In this document: positions 28,914 through 37,179 of the stretch, one piece after another | Position numbering within the stretch: the first letter of the stretch is position 1 | Layout of the letters: each line of letters starts with the position of its first letter | Assembly (NCBI GenBank): GCA_020161535.1 | Contig: JAIUNW010000003.1 | Span: forward strand, 1-64,000 | DNA from: Bacteroidota bacterium | Lineage (GTDB): Bacteria; Bacteroidota; Bacteroidia; Chitinophagales; Chitinophagaceae | DNA length: 64,000 nucleotides | Direction of reading: 5' to 3' | The notes under the pieces: generated by a model | The model's input: the letters and a program-made list of their open reading frames with translations, nothing else | Told to the model about the DNA's origin: nothing | Databases searched by the model: none | Position numbers and translations under genes: made by a program

Positions 28914-30017
28914 ATGAAATACTACCTCATCGCCGGCGAAGCCAGCGGCGATCTGCATGGCAGCAATCTCATCCGTGCGCTGAAAGAAAAAGACCCGGCG
29001 GCCGAATGCCGGTGCTGGGGCGGCGACCTGATGCAGGCAGCCGGCGGCGAATTGGTGAAGCATTACCGCGACCTGGCTTTTATGGGCTTTGTGGAAGTAT
29101 TGGCCAACCTGCGCACCATTTTTCGCAATATTGATTTCTGCAAAAAAGACATCAGTGCTTATCGGCCTGATTGTATCATATTTATCGACTATCCCGGTTT
29201 TAATTTACGCATCGCCAAATGGGCCAAAGAAGCTGGTTACAAAACCGTTTATTATATCTCGCCGCAGGTTTGGGCCTGGAAAGAGAACCGGGTGAAATCG
29301 ATACGGCAGCACATCGATAAAATGCTGGTGATCCTTCCTTTCGAAAAACTTTTCTACGACAAATGGGATTATGCCGTTGACTATGTCGGTCATCCGCTGG
29401 TGGAAGTGATCGATCGGTTCAAAGCCGAGCATGATGCACTTCAACCCGATCCAACACTGATAGCGCTTTTGCCCGGGAGCCGACAGCAGGAAATCTTGGT
29501 CAAGTTACCGGTGATGTTGTCGGTCACGCCTTTTTTCCCCCACCATCGTTTTGTGGTGGCCCGTGCACCGGGGCAACCCGACGAATTTTATGCGCCTATG
29601 CTGGCCAACTATCCCAATGTAGGTGCAGCGAGTAACAGCACCTACGAATTGTTGATGCAGAGTCGCGCGGCATTGGTTACTTCCGGCACAGCTACCTTGG
29701 AAACGGCGCTTTTCGGTATACCCGAAGTGGTTTGTTACAAGGGCTCGGCCATCTCCTACCAAATTGCGAAACGACTGATCAAAGTGAAATTCATTTCGCT
29801 GGTGAACCTGATCATGGATCGATTGGTGGTGAAAGAACTGATACAAAACGACCTGAATACGGCCAATATCAAAAAAGAATTGGAACAATTGCTGGCCGAT
29901 GGCCCCTACCGGTCACGCATACTCGAAGATTACCGGGCATTAAAAACCGAATTGCAAAAAGGGGGCGCTGCTTCGTCGCAGGCGGCTGCCATCATTGTTG
30001 CGTTTCTGCGCGCCTAA
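28914..30017 (+). CDS. lpxB: Lipid-A-disaccharide synthase
   Basis: 367 residues. LpxB signatures: YLIAGEASGDLHGSNLI at the N-terminus; PDCIIFIDYPGFNLRIAKWAK; YISPQVWAWKENRVKSI; DYVGHPLVEV; LLPGSRQQEI; VTSGTATLETALF. It condenses UDP-2,3-diacylglucosamine with lipid X to make the lipid A disaccharide at the cytoplasmic face of the inner membrane. Cotranscribed with the two upstream genes. The last bases overlap a small gene on the opposite strand (30,014-30,184). Confidence 0.95.
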   Translation: MKYYLIAGEASGDLHGSNLIRALKEKDPAAECRCWGGDLMQAAGGELVKHYRDLAFMGFVEVLANLRTIFRNIDFCKKDISAYRPDCIIFIDYPGFNLRIAKWAKEAGYKTVYYISPQVWAWKENRVKSIRQHIDKMLVILPFEKLFYDKWDYAVDYVGHPLVEVIDRFKAEHDALQPDPTLIALLPGSRQQEILVKLPVMLSVTPFFPHHRFVVARAPGQPDEFYAPMLANYPNVGAASNSTYELLMQSRAALVTSGTATLETALFGIPEVVCYKGSAISYQIAKRLIKVKFISLVNLIMDRLVVKELIQNDLNTANIKKELEQLLADGPYRSRILEDYRALKTELQKGGAASSQAAAIIVAFLRA

Positions 30018-30184
30018 CGGCGGAAGAAAATCAGCCGGATCAGCATAAAAAGCAGTCCGGCGAGGAACATGAACAGCGAGATCCGGTTGATGCCATGCAT
30101 GTACCCGATCCATTTCGACTTCGGCGCATTCGGATCCTTTTTTTTGAGGTAGAGATACTCTGCCAATTGTCTTAATACACCCAT
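30014..30184 (-). CDS. 56-residue single-helix membrane protein (possibly DUF6728)
   Basis: A short frame, MGVLRQLAEYLYLKKK then PNAPKSKWIGYMHG, a hydrophobic helix NRISLFMFLAGLLFMLIRLI and a basic tail FFRR. The layout (short amphipathic start, charged loop, one transmembrane helix) resembles a small conserved Bacteroidota family that I recall as DUF6728; that name is from memory and needs a profile search. Its stop overlaps the end of lpxB by 3 bp on the other strand, and a divergent promoter region separates it from the TauE/SafE gene. Confidence 0.65.
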   Translation of the reverse strand: MGVLRQLAEYLYLKKKDPNAPKSKWIGYMHGINRISLFMFLAGLLFMLIRLIFFRR

Positions 30185-30255
30185 AGTCAGACTTAAGTCA
30201 CAAAACTAACAAAATTCAATAGCTATATTGTGGCTTCAACGCGAAAAACAGTTTC

Positions 30256-31068
30256 ATGATTGCAGGCTACCTGGCTGCTTTATTGATCGGATTGACCCTG
30301 GGCCTCATCGGCGGCGGTGGTTCCATCCTCACTGTTCCGGTGCTGGTGTACCTGCTGGCGGTTGATCCTGTTACGGCCACCGCTTATTCGCTGTTCATTG
30401 TGGGCGCTACCAGCCTGGTGGCGGTGTACCCAAAATACCAGCAGCAGGAAGTGGACCTGCTGGCGGCGCTGCAATTTGGTATTCCCTCGCTGCTCATGGT
30501 CTTTCTAACGCGAACTTTCATACTGCCCGCTATACCGGCGGTATTATTTACGGTGGCTGGTCAACCGATGACCAAGGGAAGATTTCTATTGCTCATTTTT
30601 GCCCTGTTGATGGTGGCCGCGGCCATCACCATGATTCCCGATAAGAAAGTAAGTAAAGAACCTACTAACGGTAATGCCTCAACGCCGTTTTTGTTTTTAC
30701 TAGGCATGGGCGAAGGCCTGGTTAGTGGGTTGGTGGGTGCCGGTGGCGGCTTTTTGATCATCCCGGTGCTGGTATTGTTTGCGCGGCTGCCGATGAAAAG
30801 AGCGGTGGGCACTTCTTTGCTGATCATTGCGATTAAATCGCTGGTTGGTTTTGCGGGCGATTTGTCGCACCATGAAGCCATCAACTGGCCCTTATTGCTC
30901 ACCGTTACTGGTTTGTCGATCGTTGGTATCTTGATTGGCAATTATTTCTCCCGACGGGTTCCGGCTGCCAAATTAAAAAAAGGTTTCGGCTGGTTTGTAT
31001 TGCTGATGGGTATCTATATTTTTTGGCGCGAGGGTCGCTTTATGATAGTCGGCGATAATAAAAAGTAA
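30256..31068 (+). CDS. TauE/SafE-family sulfite/organosulfonate exporter
   Basis: 270 residues, hydrophobic, with two similar halves: GLTLGLIGGGGSILTVPVL (~15-33) and GEGLVSGLVGAGGGFLIIPVL (~155-175), the internal duplication typical of TauE/SafE. Seven to eight transmembrane helices. Members export sulfite or sulfoacetate, or transport other anions; the substrate here is unknown. Convergent with the phospholipase-D-like gene, overlapping by about 29 bp at the 3' ends. Confidence 0.9.
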   Translation: MIAGYLAALLIGLTLGLIGGGGSILTVPVLVYLLAVDPVTATAYSLFIVGATSLVAVYPKYQQQEVDLLAALQFGIPSLLMVFLTRTFILPAIPAVLFTVAGQPMTKGRFLLLIFALLMVAAAITMIPDKKVSKEPTNGNASTPFLFLLGMGEGLVSGLVGAGGGFLIIPVLVLFARLPMKRAVGTSLLIIAIKSLVGFAGDLSHHEAINWPLLLTVTGLSIVGILIGNYFSRRVPAAKLKKGFGWFVLLMGIYIFWREGRFMIVGDNKK

Positions 31069-32233
31069 AGAGAAAAAAGAAGAAGCGCAGGCTGCTATAG
31101 CAGACACGTTGCCAGAACATGCGCAGCCAGTTTTCCTGCATACGCCACTCGTTGGCGGTGACCTGGCGGGTCTCCTTGTCAATTACTGCTTTTATATCAG
31201 TGGCAACCGATCCGGCAAACTGGGCATCAACGATTTCCAGGTTCAATTCAATACTGGCATAGGCACTGAGCATATTGAGGTTGAATGAGCCGACCGTCGC
31301 CCAGATGCCATCGGCCGTGGCTATTTTTCCATGCAGTATCTGCGGCAGGTATTCATATACTTCTACTTTGTTTCGCAACAGCCAGCGATAGAGATAGCGC
31401 TCGGCTTCTTTGGCTATATGCACATCTGATTTGCCCGCAATGATAACCTTCACATTGACGCCGCGCGCTACGGCTTTGGCCATGGCCCGGCGCGCTTGTG
31501 TACCGGGTAAGAAATAACTCGACAACAAAAACACTTCTCGTTCTGCATTGTAGATCATGTGCAGGTAGCTGCGCAGAATACCCGACTGTCTGCGAACCCA
31601 GTCTTGCCGTCGTACGGCGACCGGCACATCTCCTTTTTTAAACCAGGCAGGCAACTGCCGGTTTTCGCGCTTGGGAGAACCCGGCCGGAGGTTGGCCCGA
31701 TAAAACACTTCATCGCAAACAGCATAGAGTTGGTGTGCTGCTTCGCCTTCTACATATACAGCCCAATCGAGCCAGGCTTGCTGTGCAGGCAGGTCGTTGT
31801 AGCGATCACTGATGTTTCGTCCGCCGACCAACCCCGCTTGTCCGTCGGCCACCGCCACTTTATGGTGTAATCTTCTACCGAAATAATAATCCCCCGAAGA
31901 AAACAAGGGCCTGAACAGCCGAAACTGCACCCCTGCCGCGGCGAGTTGTTCACGCCAGCTATAGGGAAATTGTCTACTGCCATAACCATCTACCAGCAGG
32001 CGGGTAATAACGCCCCGTTTTGCGGTGGCACAGAGATTGTTGATAACCGATGTACCGGTTTCATCCTGTTCAAAAATATATACCTGGAGATGAAAGCTTT
32101 GTTTGGCGGCCGCCATCAGCGAGGCCAATCGCTCAAAATAGGCGCTGCCACCGCGAACCAGCTCAACGGTATTGTGTTGGGTAAAGCCCTTTCGCCGCGT
32201 GGTGAACCTATTTCTTAATGACGCCGCATCCAT
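31040..32233 (-). CDS. Phospholipase-D superfamily protein (cardiolipin-synthase-like)
   Basis: 397 residues. Two HKD motifs: HHKVAVADGQAGLVGGRN and HGKIATADGIWATVGSFN, with the Asn after each (RNISDRY, FNLNMLSAY). No N-terminal transmembrane helices, unlike classical Cls, so this may be a ClsB-type cardiolipin synthase or a PLD-like enzyme. It would act on phospholipid head groups, probably at the membrane. Start MDAASLRNRF at 32233 is the first good ATG. The divergent YtxH gene begins 65 bp away. Confidence 0.87.
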   Translation of the reverse strand: MDAASLRNRFTTRRKGFTQHNTVELVRGGSAYFERLASLMAAAKQSFHLQVYIFEQDETGTSVINNLCATAKRGVITRLLVDGYGSRQFPYSWREQLAAAGVQFRLFRPLFSSGDYYFGRRLHHKVAVADGQAGLVGGRNISDRYNDLPAQQAWLDWAVYVEGEAAHQLYAVCDEVFYRANLRPGSPKRENRQLPAWFKKGDVPVAVRRQDWVRRQSGILRSYLHMIYNAEREVFLLSSYFLPGTQARRAMAKAVARGVNVKVIIAGKSDVHIAKEAERYLYRWLLRNKVEVYEYLPQILHGKIATADGIWATVGSFNLNMLSAYASIELNLEIVDAQFAGSVATDIKAVIDKETRQVTANEWRMQENWLRMFWQRVCYSSLRFFFFLFTFYYRRLS

Positions 32234-32298
32234 GCCATTAAAATTGAAAATATTGGTATTGTATTTGGTAACTTTAATATAGAATAAAATCAGTTATT

Positions 32299-32547
32299 AT
32301 GTCAAACACAAACAAAATACTGACTGCATTTGCCACTGGCCTGGCCGTAGGTGCTGTACTCGGTGTATTATTCGCGCCCGACAAGGGGGAGAATACGCGT
32401 AAGAAAATTGCTGACAATGGCAAGAAATTATCGGACTCTCTCCGCGAAAAAGTAAATGAAGGCAAAGAAAAATTTGCTGAGCTCCGCGGCAATCTGCAAC
32501 AAAAAGCAGATGCAGTGAAAGACAAGTTGGGGCAGTATGCTGGATGA
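32299..32547 (+). CDS. YtxH-domain small protein
   Basis: 82 residues: a short glycine-rich membrane segment (FATGLAVGAVLGVLFAPDKG, ~10-29) followed by a charged amphipathic helix (ENTRKKIADNGKKLSDSLREK...). This is the YtxH/GvpP layout, common stress-related proteins of unknown mechanism. The APDKGENTRKKI motif is typical. It is the last gene before the first GTTTAAG-bounded island; its terminator lies inside the island. Confidence 0.9.
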   Translation: MSNTNKILTAFATGLAVGAVLGVLFAPDKGENTRKKIADNGKKLSDSLREKVNEGKEKFAELRGNLQQKADAVKDKLGQYAG

Positions 32548-32613
32548 GCAAGAGTTTAAGGTTTAAAGTTTAAGGTTTAAGGTTGCTACCGCGGCTTGAA
32601 CAGCCTGATAGAA

Positions 32614-32645
32614 AATAGCTTGCATTTTGTGCAGGCTATTTTTTT
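32614..32645 (+). terminator. Terminator of the YtxH gene inside island A
   Basis: 11-bp stem AATAGCTTGCA / TGCAGGCTATT (one G-T pair) around TTTTG, followed by a run of T. It lies 66 bp after the YtxH stop and within the left part of the island. Confidence 0.8.
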
Positions 32646-32851
32646 GCATTGTTATTTCTGGAACTGCGATTGTTTTCATTAAAATTTTTTAATGCAGATT
32701 GATTTGCAACTGTAATTGTTAGTGTTTGACTATTAGCCTTCGATGGTAGTTTCTTATTTGTGCAATTGTTCAATCGTTTGTTACAATATGTATTGATCTA
32801 GATCAATGTTTTTTGACCTGCAAGAGCAGTAATATTTTTATACAACTGCAG

Positions 32852-33059
32852 GATTCTACTGCATGATTCTACTGCATGATTCTGCTATATCATTCTGCTG
32901 TATAATTCAGCTACATGATTCTACTGCATGACTCTACTGCATGACTCTACTGCACGATTCTATTGTATGATTCTATTGTATGATTCTGCTGTATTATACT
33001 GCTGCATGGTTCTGATGCATGATTCTACTGCACGATTCTAATGAATGATTTTTTAATGC
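32852..33059 (+). repeat. 13-bp tandem array, about 16 units, strict phase
   Basis: Consensus GATTCTACTGCAT. Fifteen units follow at exactly 13-bp steps (32852, 32865, 32878 ... 33034) with a decayed sixteenth at 33047. Variation is by substitution only (TACTGCAT, TATTGTAT, TGCTGTAT), no insertions. Thirteen is not a multiple of three, so the array is not coding. Confidence 0.92.
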
Positions 33060-33220
33060 GTTACAGCTTAAAATAATTTCCGACTGCGTGAAGAAATCTG
33101 TGTTGCTACGTGACGTAATCTGTGTTACATTCAGTTTCTTGTACCGCGTTTGGTTGTCCCAACATACAGCGCTACCGCACACGCGGCAGCAACCTTAAAC
33201 CTTATACCTTAACCCTTAAA

Positions 33221-34246
33221 CTACTGCTTGGTCTCAATAAATGCGAAAACCCGCCTAACATATCGTCCTATTGCTTGTTTGTTCCAGCCGGAGAGGCGGC
33301 CGCGTTGTACGACCAGGGTGTTGGCGTCGGGGTAGTTGAGATAATAGTGGAACACAAAGGGATTCGTGGGATTGGCCCAGCCGGCGGTTTGACCAAAGCG
33401 CAGGTCGTTGAAGACAAGGCTATCACCCTGTTGGGTTACAGTGTAAAATCCTTGGGAGAAACGTTTGAGCACTTGCACAGCGGGGTCGTTTTGGAAAGGT
33501 TGCAGTAAGTCGCGGTTTGCATGCACAAAGTTGAAATCAATATGCGCTGCGCGATCAAATACCGATCGATAGCCATAGTAGAATCCATCGTCTTGCGCAA
33601 CAACGACAAACCAGAGCCAAACATTGAAGGGCGCGGGTGTGCTGAAGGATTGCCCGGCACGGGGAAAATTTGCGGCAATGTCTTGCTGCATTTTTTGGTC
33701 AATACGGCTTTTATTGAAAAGGGCGTATCCGAGGTATAGCGCAGGTAGGAGTAATAATAGCCACTGCAGTTTTGTTCTGCTCTTATGATGAATCGGCAAC
33801 AGGAGCAGAACGATCATGCCGATGATGGGAAGCAGGCTGAAAAAAGGATCTACCACATAGATCGCATTAAAACTAAACCGATGGTGACTAAAAGGTTCTA
33901 ACCAGCCGGTGCCATAGTTGTTGAACCCGTCGAGAAAGAGGTGCGTTAGCAATTCAGCCAGCGCGAAAAGAAACCAATGTTTAGTTGAGATGGACTTTTT
34001 ATGTTGCCAACGCGTGGCGGCCAGGGCTATGAGTGCAGCGATGAGTAAAACAAATAACAGCGAATGGGTAAAGCCGCGGTGGCCCATCAATTCATGTGGC
34101 AGGTCCATCCAGGTGGCAGCGGAAACATCAAAATCAGGAATGGTTTGAAACAAGGCACCCAGCCACATCGCTTTTTTGCCCAACTGGCGACCGGCAATGG
34201 CATCGCCCATAATGGCGCCCAAGGCAATATGGGTAAGTGAATCCAT
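33221..34246 (-). CDS. YdjM-like membrane-bound metal-dependent hydrolase (DUF457)
   Basis: About 341 residues from MDSLTHIALG (a TTG three codons earlier is possible). The N-terminal MDSLTHIALGAIMGDA, then IPDFDVSA and HRGFTHSLLF are the conserved His/Asp motifs of the YdjM/DUF457 family, integral membrane proteins with predicted metal-dependent hydrolase activity. Several membrane helices follow (~65-85, ~95-115, ~130-160), and a soluble C-terminal domain. Substrate unknown. The stop codon touches the right end of island A. Confidence 0.85.
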   Translation of the reverse strand: MDSLTHIALGAIMGDAIAGRQLGKKAMWLGALFQTIPDFDVSAATWMDLPHELMGHRGFTHSLLFVLLIAALIALAATRWQHKKSISTKHWFLFALAELLTHLFLDGFNNYGTGWLEPFSHHRFSFNAIYVVDPFFSLLPIIGMIVLLLLPIHHKSRTKLQWLLLLLPALYLGYALFNKSRIDQKMQQDIAANFPRAGQSFSTPAPFNVWLWFVVVAQDDGFYYGYRSVFDRAAHIDFNFVHANRDLLQPFQNDPAVQVLKRFSQGFYTVTQQGDSLVFNDLRFGQTAGWANPTNPFVFHYYLNYPDANTLVVQRGRLSGWNKQAIGRYVRRVFAFIETKQ

Positions 34247-34345
34247 GCCCCGCAAAACTAGTCAACTTTAAAATACCTGCGGCTTCGCGACCCACCTGGT
34301 GGGTGGCCGCCATCTTTAGCCGGTGGAACTCGCTATCTTTAGCTG

Positions 34346-34864
34346 ATGGAAAGAATAGCCATTGATATGGATGGCGTGTTGGCTAACACGTATGCATTAT
34401 TTGCCGACTGGCATGAACGGGAAACCGGCATTCGAAAAGACATCAGCGAAACCATTGGTATGCCAGAACGGGAGGCTTTTCCCAATACTCGCAAGTATGT
34501 CTTCACACCAAGCTTTTTTCGGCAATTAGCACCCATTGAACATGGCATAGAAACCGTGAAGGCGTTAAACGAGCGTTATGAAGTTTTCATCGTTTCTGCT
34601 GCCACCGAATTTCCACAAAGTGTTGGCGAGAAACTGGCCTGGCTGGCCGAGTACATGCCTTTTATTGGTTGGGAACAAGTGGTGCTCTGCGGTTCAAAAA
34701 AAATCATCAAGGCCGATATCATGATTGATGATCATTTCAAAAACCTCGATCATTTCGACGGGAAAACCATTTTATTTGACCAGCCGCACAATCACCTCAA
34801 ACCGGCTGGTCGTCACTACCGGGTGAAAAACTGGCAGGAGATCAGCGACCTGTTATTGCCCTGA
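34346..34864 (+). CDS. 5'(3')-deoxyribonucleotidase (HAD, NT5C type)
   Basis: 172 residues. HAD motif I is IAIDMDGVLANT (Asp7, Asp9) and the later DIMIDDHFKNL gives motif IV. The small helical cap and PNTRKYVFTPSFF match cytosolic 5'(3')-deoxyribonucleotidases, which dephosphorylate deoxynucleoside monophosphates and so adjust dNTP pools. TATCTTTA just upstream resembles a -7 element, repeated as CATCTTTA ~20 bp earlier. Divergent from the YdjM-like gene. Confidence 0.87.
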   Translation: MERIAIDMDGVLANTYALFADWHERETGIRKDISETIGMPEREAFPNTRKYVFTPSFFRQLAPIEHGIETVKALNERYEVFIVSAATEFPQSVGEKLAWLAEYMPFIGWEQVVLCGSKKIIKADIMIDDHFKNLDHFDGKTILFDQPHNHLKPAGRHYRVKNWQEISDLLLP

Positions 34865-34988
34865 AAATGCGCGCATTTACGACCGGGCCCTCGTATAATT
34901 TCGATGATTTTGGGAATTAATGAATATTAATGCCCAATTCAACACTAAAGGTTGTTGAATACCGTTTTTTACGGGTATCGACAACTCC

Positions 34989-35990
34989 ATGAAAAAGTTA
35001 CTCCTACTGACATCGTTTTTCCTGCTTGTGCAGGCAGCGTCATCTGTCTGGTATGGTTCACCAACCACTTTTACATCGGGTACGTATAATAGTCCGCAAT
35101 GGGGCACTGCCATCACCATTGCCGCCAATGCCAATGTCATTTTCAACAATGCGCAATTTTCAAGCGGCAGCCTTCGGGTTAAAACAGGTGCCACCCTGAC
35201 CATTAACCAAAGTAGTTTTCAGGGCAATGGTCCTATTACCCTGGAGGCCGGCGCAACCTTGATTATCAACGGCAACTTGGGCATCAATTCAGCCACTGTC
35301 ATCCAAAACAATGGTGGCAGCATCCGTGTAAATGGAGATGTGTCGCAATCGCAGGCAATGTTAACCGTCAACCAGGGTGGATCGATGGAGGTTACCGGCA
35401 CTTTGACCAGTAGCAATGGCAAATTGAATATTGAAGCAAACGGCACGCTCGACGTAGCGAATTTGGTCTTAAACGGCAACAGCACCTTCGGTGGCATTGT
35501 CACGGCCAGTTCTACTGTCAGGATAAATGGCGGCTCCAATACCTTCCTGGACTGTTCGCAGTTAACCACTCCCGTACTCAACCTGAGTAACTCAAATACC
35601 GTTACCGGCAAAGGCTTTATCAAAATCACCAGCGCTTATAACAATGGTGGCAATAATGGTGGCTGGACCGGTCAACCCCTCACCAATAGTTCAAATATTT
35701 TAGTGAATTATACAGGACCCGCTACCACCAATTCTTTTGGCAGTGCAACGATGACTTCCTCTGGCACCAACCCCTGTATGACGGTATTATCAGCAAGTTT
35801 CCGCTCCTTCAACGCCAGTGAATTCACCAATGGACTCATTGATATCCATTGGACGGCGTTTGAAAACCAGGCGGTAGAATATTATGAGATTGAAGTGTCA
35901 GCCGACGGACAACATTTTGAACCCGTCAAAAAAATAAACAGCTACGAAACCGGTGGCGAGCGCAGTTACCAAATCAAGCTAAATTATTAA
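34989..35990 (+). CDS. Exported beta-helix-like protein, unknown
   Basis: 333 residues. Signal peptide MKKLLLLTSFFLLVQA. Residues ~25-230 are short strands rich in Asn, Gly, Thr and Val, with recurring GATLTINQS, GATLIINGN, GGSIRVNGD, GGSMEVTGT and NGTLDVAN every ~20 residues, the look of a parallel beta-helix or filamentous adhesin-like surface. The last ~80 residues (IDIHWTAFENQAVEYYEIEVSADG) resemble a fibronectin-III-type end domain. No catalytic motif or sorting domain is seen. It pairs with a small lipoprotein 3 bp downstream. Confidence 0.75.
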   Translation: MKKLLLLTSFFLLVQAASSVWYGSPTTFTSGTYNSPQWGTAITIAANANVIFNNAQFSSGSLRVKTGATLTINQSSFQGNGPITLEAGATLIINGNLGINSATVIQNNGGSIRVNGDVSQSQAMLTVNQGGSMEVTGTLTSSNGKLNIEANGTLDVANLVLNGNSTFGGIVTASSTVRINGGSNTFLDCSQLTTPVLNLSNSNTVTGKGFIKITSAYNNGGNNGGWTGQPLTNSSNILVNYTGPATTNSFGSATMTSSGTNPCMTVLSASFRSFNASEFTNGLIDIHWTAFENQAVEYYEIEVSADGQHFEPVKKINSYETGGERSYQIKLNY

Positions 35991-35993
35991 GCC

Positions 35994-36167
35994 ATGAAAC
36001 AATTGTTGTATATAGTGATTGCCTGTTTGGTGTTGACAGCCTGTCAAAAAGAAAATATCCAACACAACAACACTAACGTAAAGGTTCTTTACCTCCGCGT
36101 AAAACAAGTGTCGGCGGCTGGCGACACCAAATACTCCAATAGCATTCGATTGGTCAGATCCCAATGA
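35994..36167 (+). CDS. 57-residue putative lipoprotein
   Basis: MKQLLYIVIACLVLTACQ gives a lipoprotein signal with lipobox LTAC; the mature part is ~40 residues (KENIQHNN...SIRLVRSQ), basic and polar. It starts 3 bp after the beta-helix gene stop, so it is almost surely cotranslated and probably works with it. Missed by length-limited gene calling. No family recognised; signal quality makes it likely real. Confidence 0.6.
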   Translation: MKQLLYIVIACLVLTACQKENIQHNNTNVKVLYLRVKQVSAAGDTKYSNSIRLVRSQ

Positions 36168-36326
36168 AACAGTTCCTCGTCAATTGCACGCAGTTACCGA
36201 CAAATTCAAGGCGATCAGTTCTAGCCGCAAGAGTGGTAGTCCCCTTTTTGGAAACAAAGTGGATGGATTTTGAAACAAAGAGGTTGGACAATAAAAAAGC
36301 TCCAACTATTGTTGAAGCTTTAAAGA

Positions 36327-36404
<78 letters not shown>

Positions 36405-36476
36405 TCCGGTTGCCATCTGTAAAAGATCGCAATGGGAGTGCAAATATAGCCGGCGCGCTTTAGTCGGCAAAATAAT

Positions 36477-37004
36477 CTATGCCTTTTTGATGAGCTCCAC
36501 GTTGATATTCAGTTTCACCTCGTCAGACACCACAACGCCACCGGCTTCAGTAACAGCGCTCCAGGTCAAGCCGAAATCCTGGCGATTGATCTTGCCGGTC
36601 ATTTCAAAACCTGCTACCGTATTGCCATAAAAATCGGTTTGAATACCGCCAAACTCAACATCGAGGGTCACCGGACGCGTTTTGCCGCGCAGGGTTAAAT
36701 CGCCCTTTAATTCGTAATCACTGCCGCCTTTCGACCGCAGGCTGGTGGATACAAAATGCATGGTAGGATGTGTAGCCGCATCAAAAAAATCGGCTGATTT
36801 CAGGTGGCCATCACGTTGTTCGTTGCCGGTGTTCACGCTTTCGATATGCGCGGTGAAATCAATTTTCGCATCGCTAAAATCAGCTTTATCGGCTTCAACG
36901 CTGCCTTCAAATTGGGCAAATTTGCCCGAAACGGTAGAAATGATCAGGTGTTTTACTTTGAACCCAATCTCCGAATGACTGGTATCGATGGTCCAGGTTG
37001 CCAT
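36477..37004 (-). CDS. YceI-family lipid-binding-fold protein
   Basis: 175 residues, the YceI domain only and without a signal peptide: MATWTIDTSHSEIGFKVKHL, then SVEADKADFSDAKIDF, GNEQRDGHLKSADFFDA and GDLTLRGKTRPVTLDVE. YceI domains form a lipocalin-like barrel that binds polyisoprenoid or similar hydrophobic ligands. The lack of a signal suggests a cytoplasmic location. Stands alone downstream of gltA. Confidence 0.93.
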   Translation of the reverse strand: MATWTIDTSHSEIGFKVKHLIISTVSGKFAQFEGSVEADKADFSDAKIDFTAHIESVNTGNEQRDGHLKSADFFDAATHPTMHFVSTSLRSKGGSDYELKGDLTLRGKTRPVTLDVEFGGIQTDFYGNTVAGFEMTGKINRQDFGLTWSAVTEAGGVVVSDEVKLNINVELIKKA

Positions 37005-37110
37005 AATTTTAAATTTAAGAACACAAAATTAATGTTTAAACTTTGATTGTGCAAAATTTTCTTTCCGCTGCGCTTTGGAAGTCAATCTATTTAATTGATT
37101 TTCAATAAAA

Positions 37111-37130
37111 AAGCCTGCTTTCGCAGGCTT
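37111..37130 (-). terminator. Terminator of gltA
   Basis: AAGCCTGC / GCAGGCTT stem with TTTC loop. On the minus strand it is followed by TTTTTTATTG. Lies 50 bp beyond the citrate synthase stop. Confidence 0.8.
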
Positions 37131-37179
37131 GCATTCAAAAGTATAGTGAGGGCGATTTTGTACGGTCAGGGGCACTTGC

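Larger units (their letters stand above)
32554..33221. repeat. Repeat island A: GTTTAAG-heptamer inverted ends around a 13-bp array
   Basis: Left end 32554-32594: GTTTAAG, GTTTAAA, GTTTAAG, GTTTAAG, then GTTGCTACCGCGG. Right end 33175-33221: CCGCACACGCGG, CAGCAACC, then CTTAAAC-type heptamers. The two ends are inverted relative to each other. The right end runs into the stop codon of the next gene. From 32646 to 32851 and 33060 to 33174 the sequence is A/T-rich with no gene that I can support. The same ends occur on island B. No transposase gene is present. Confidence 0.8.

Noticed and set aside
32852..33059. CRISPR array
   Set aside because: No spacers: the 13-bp units are directly adjacent and there are no cas genes.
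32852..33059. Replication origin with iterons
   Set aside because: No Rep or dnaA gene and no TTATCCACA-type boxes were noticed nearby; kept only as a remote possibility.
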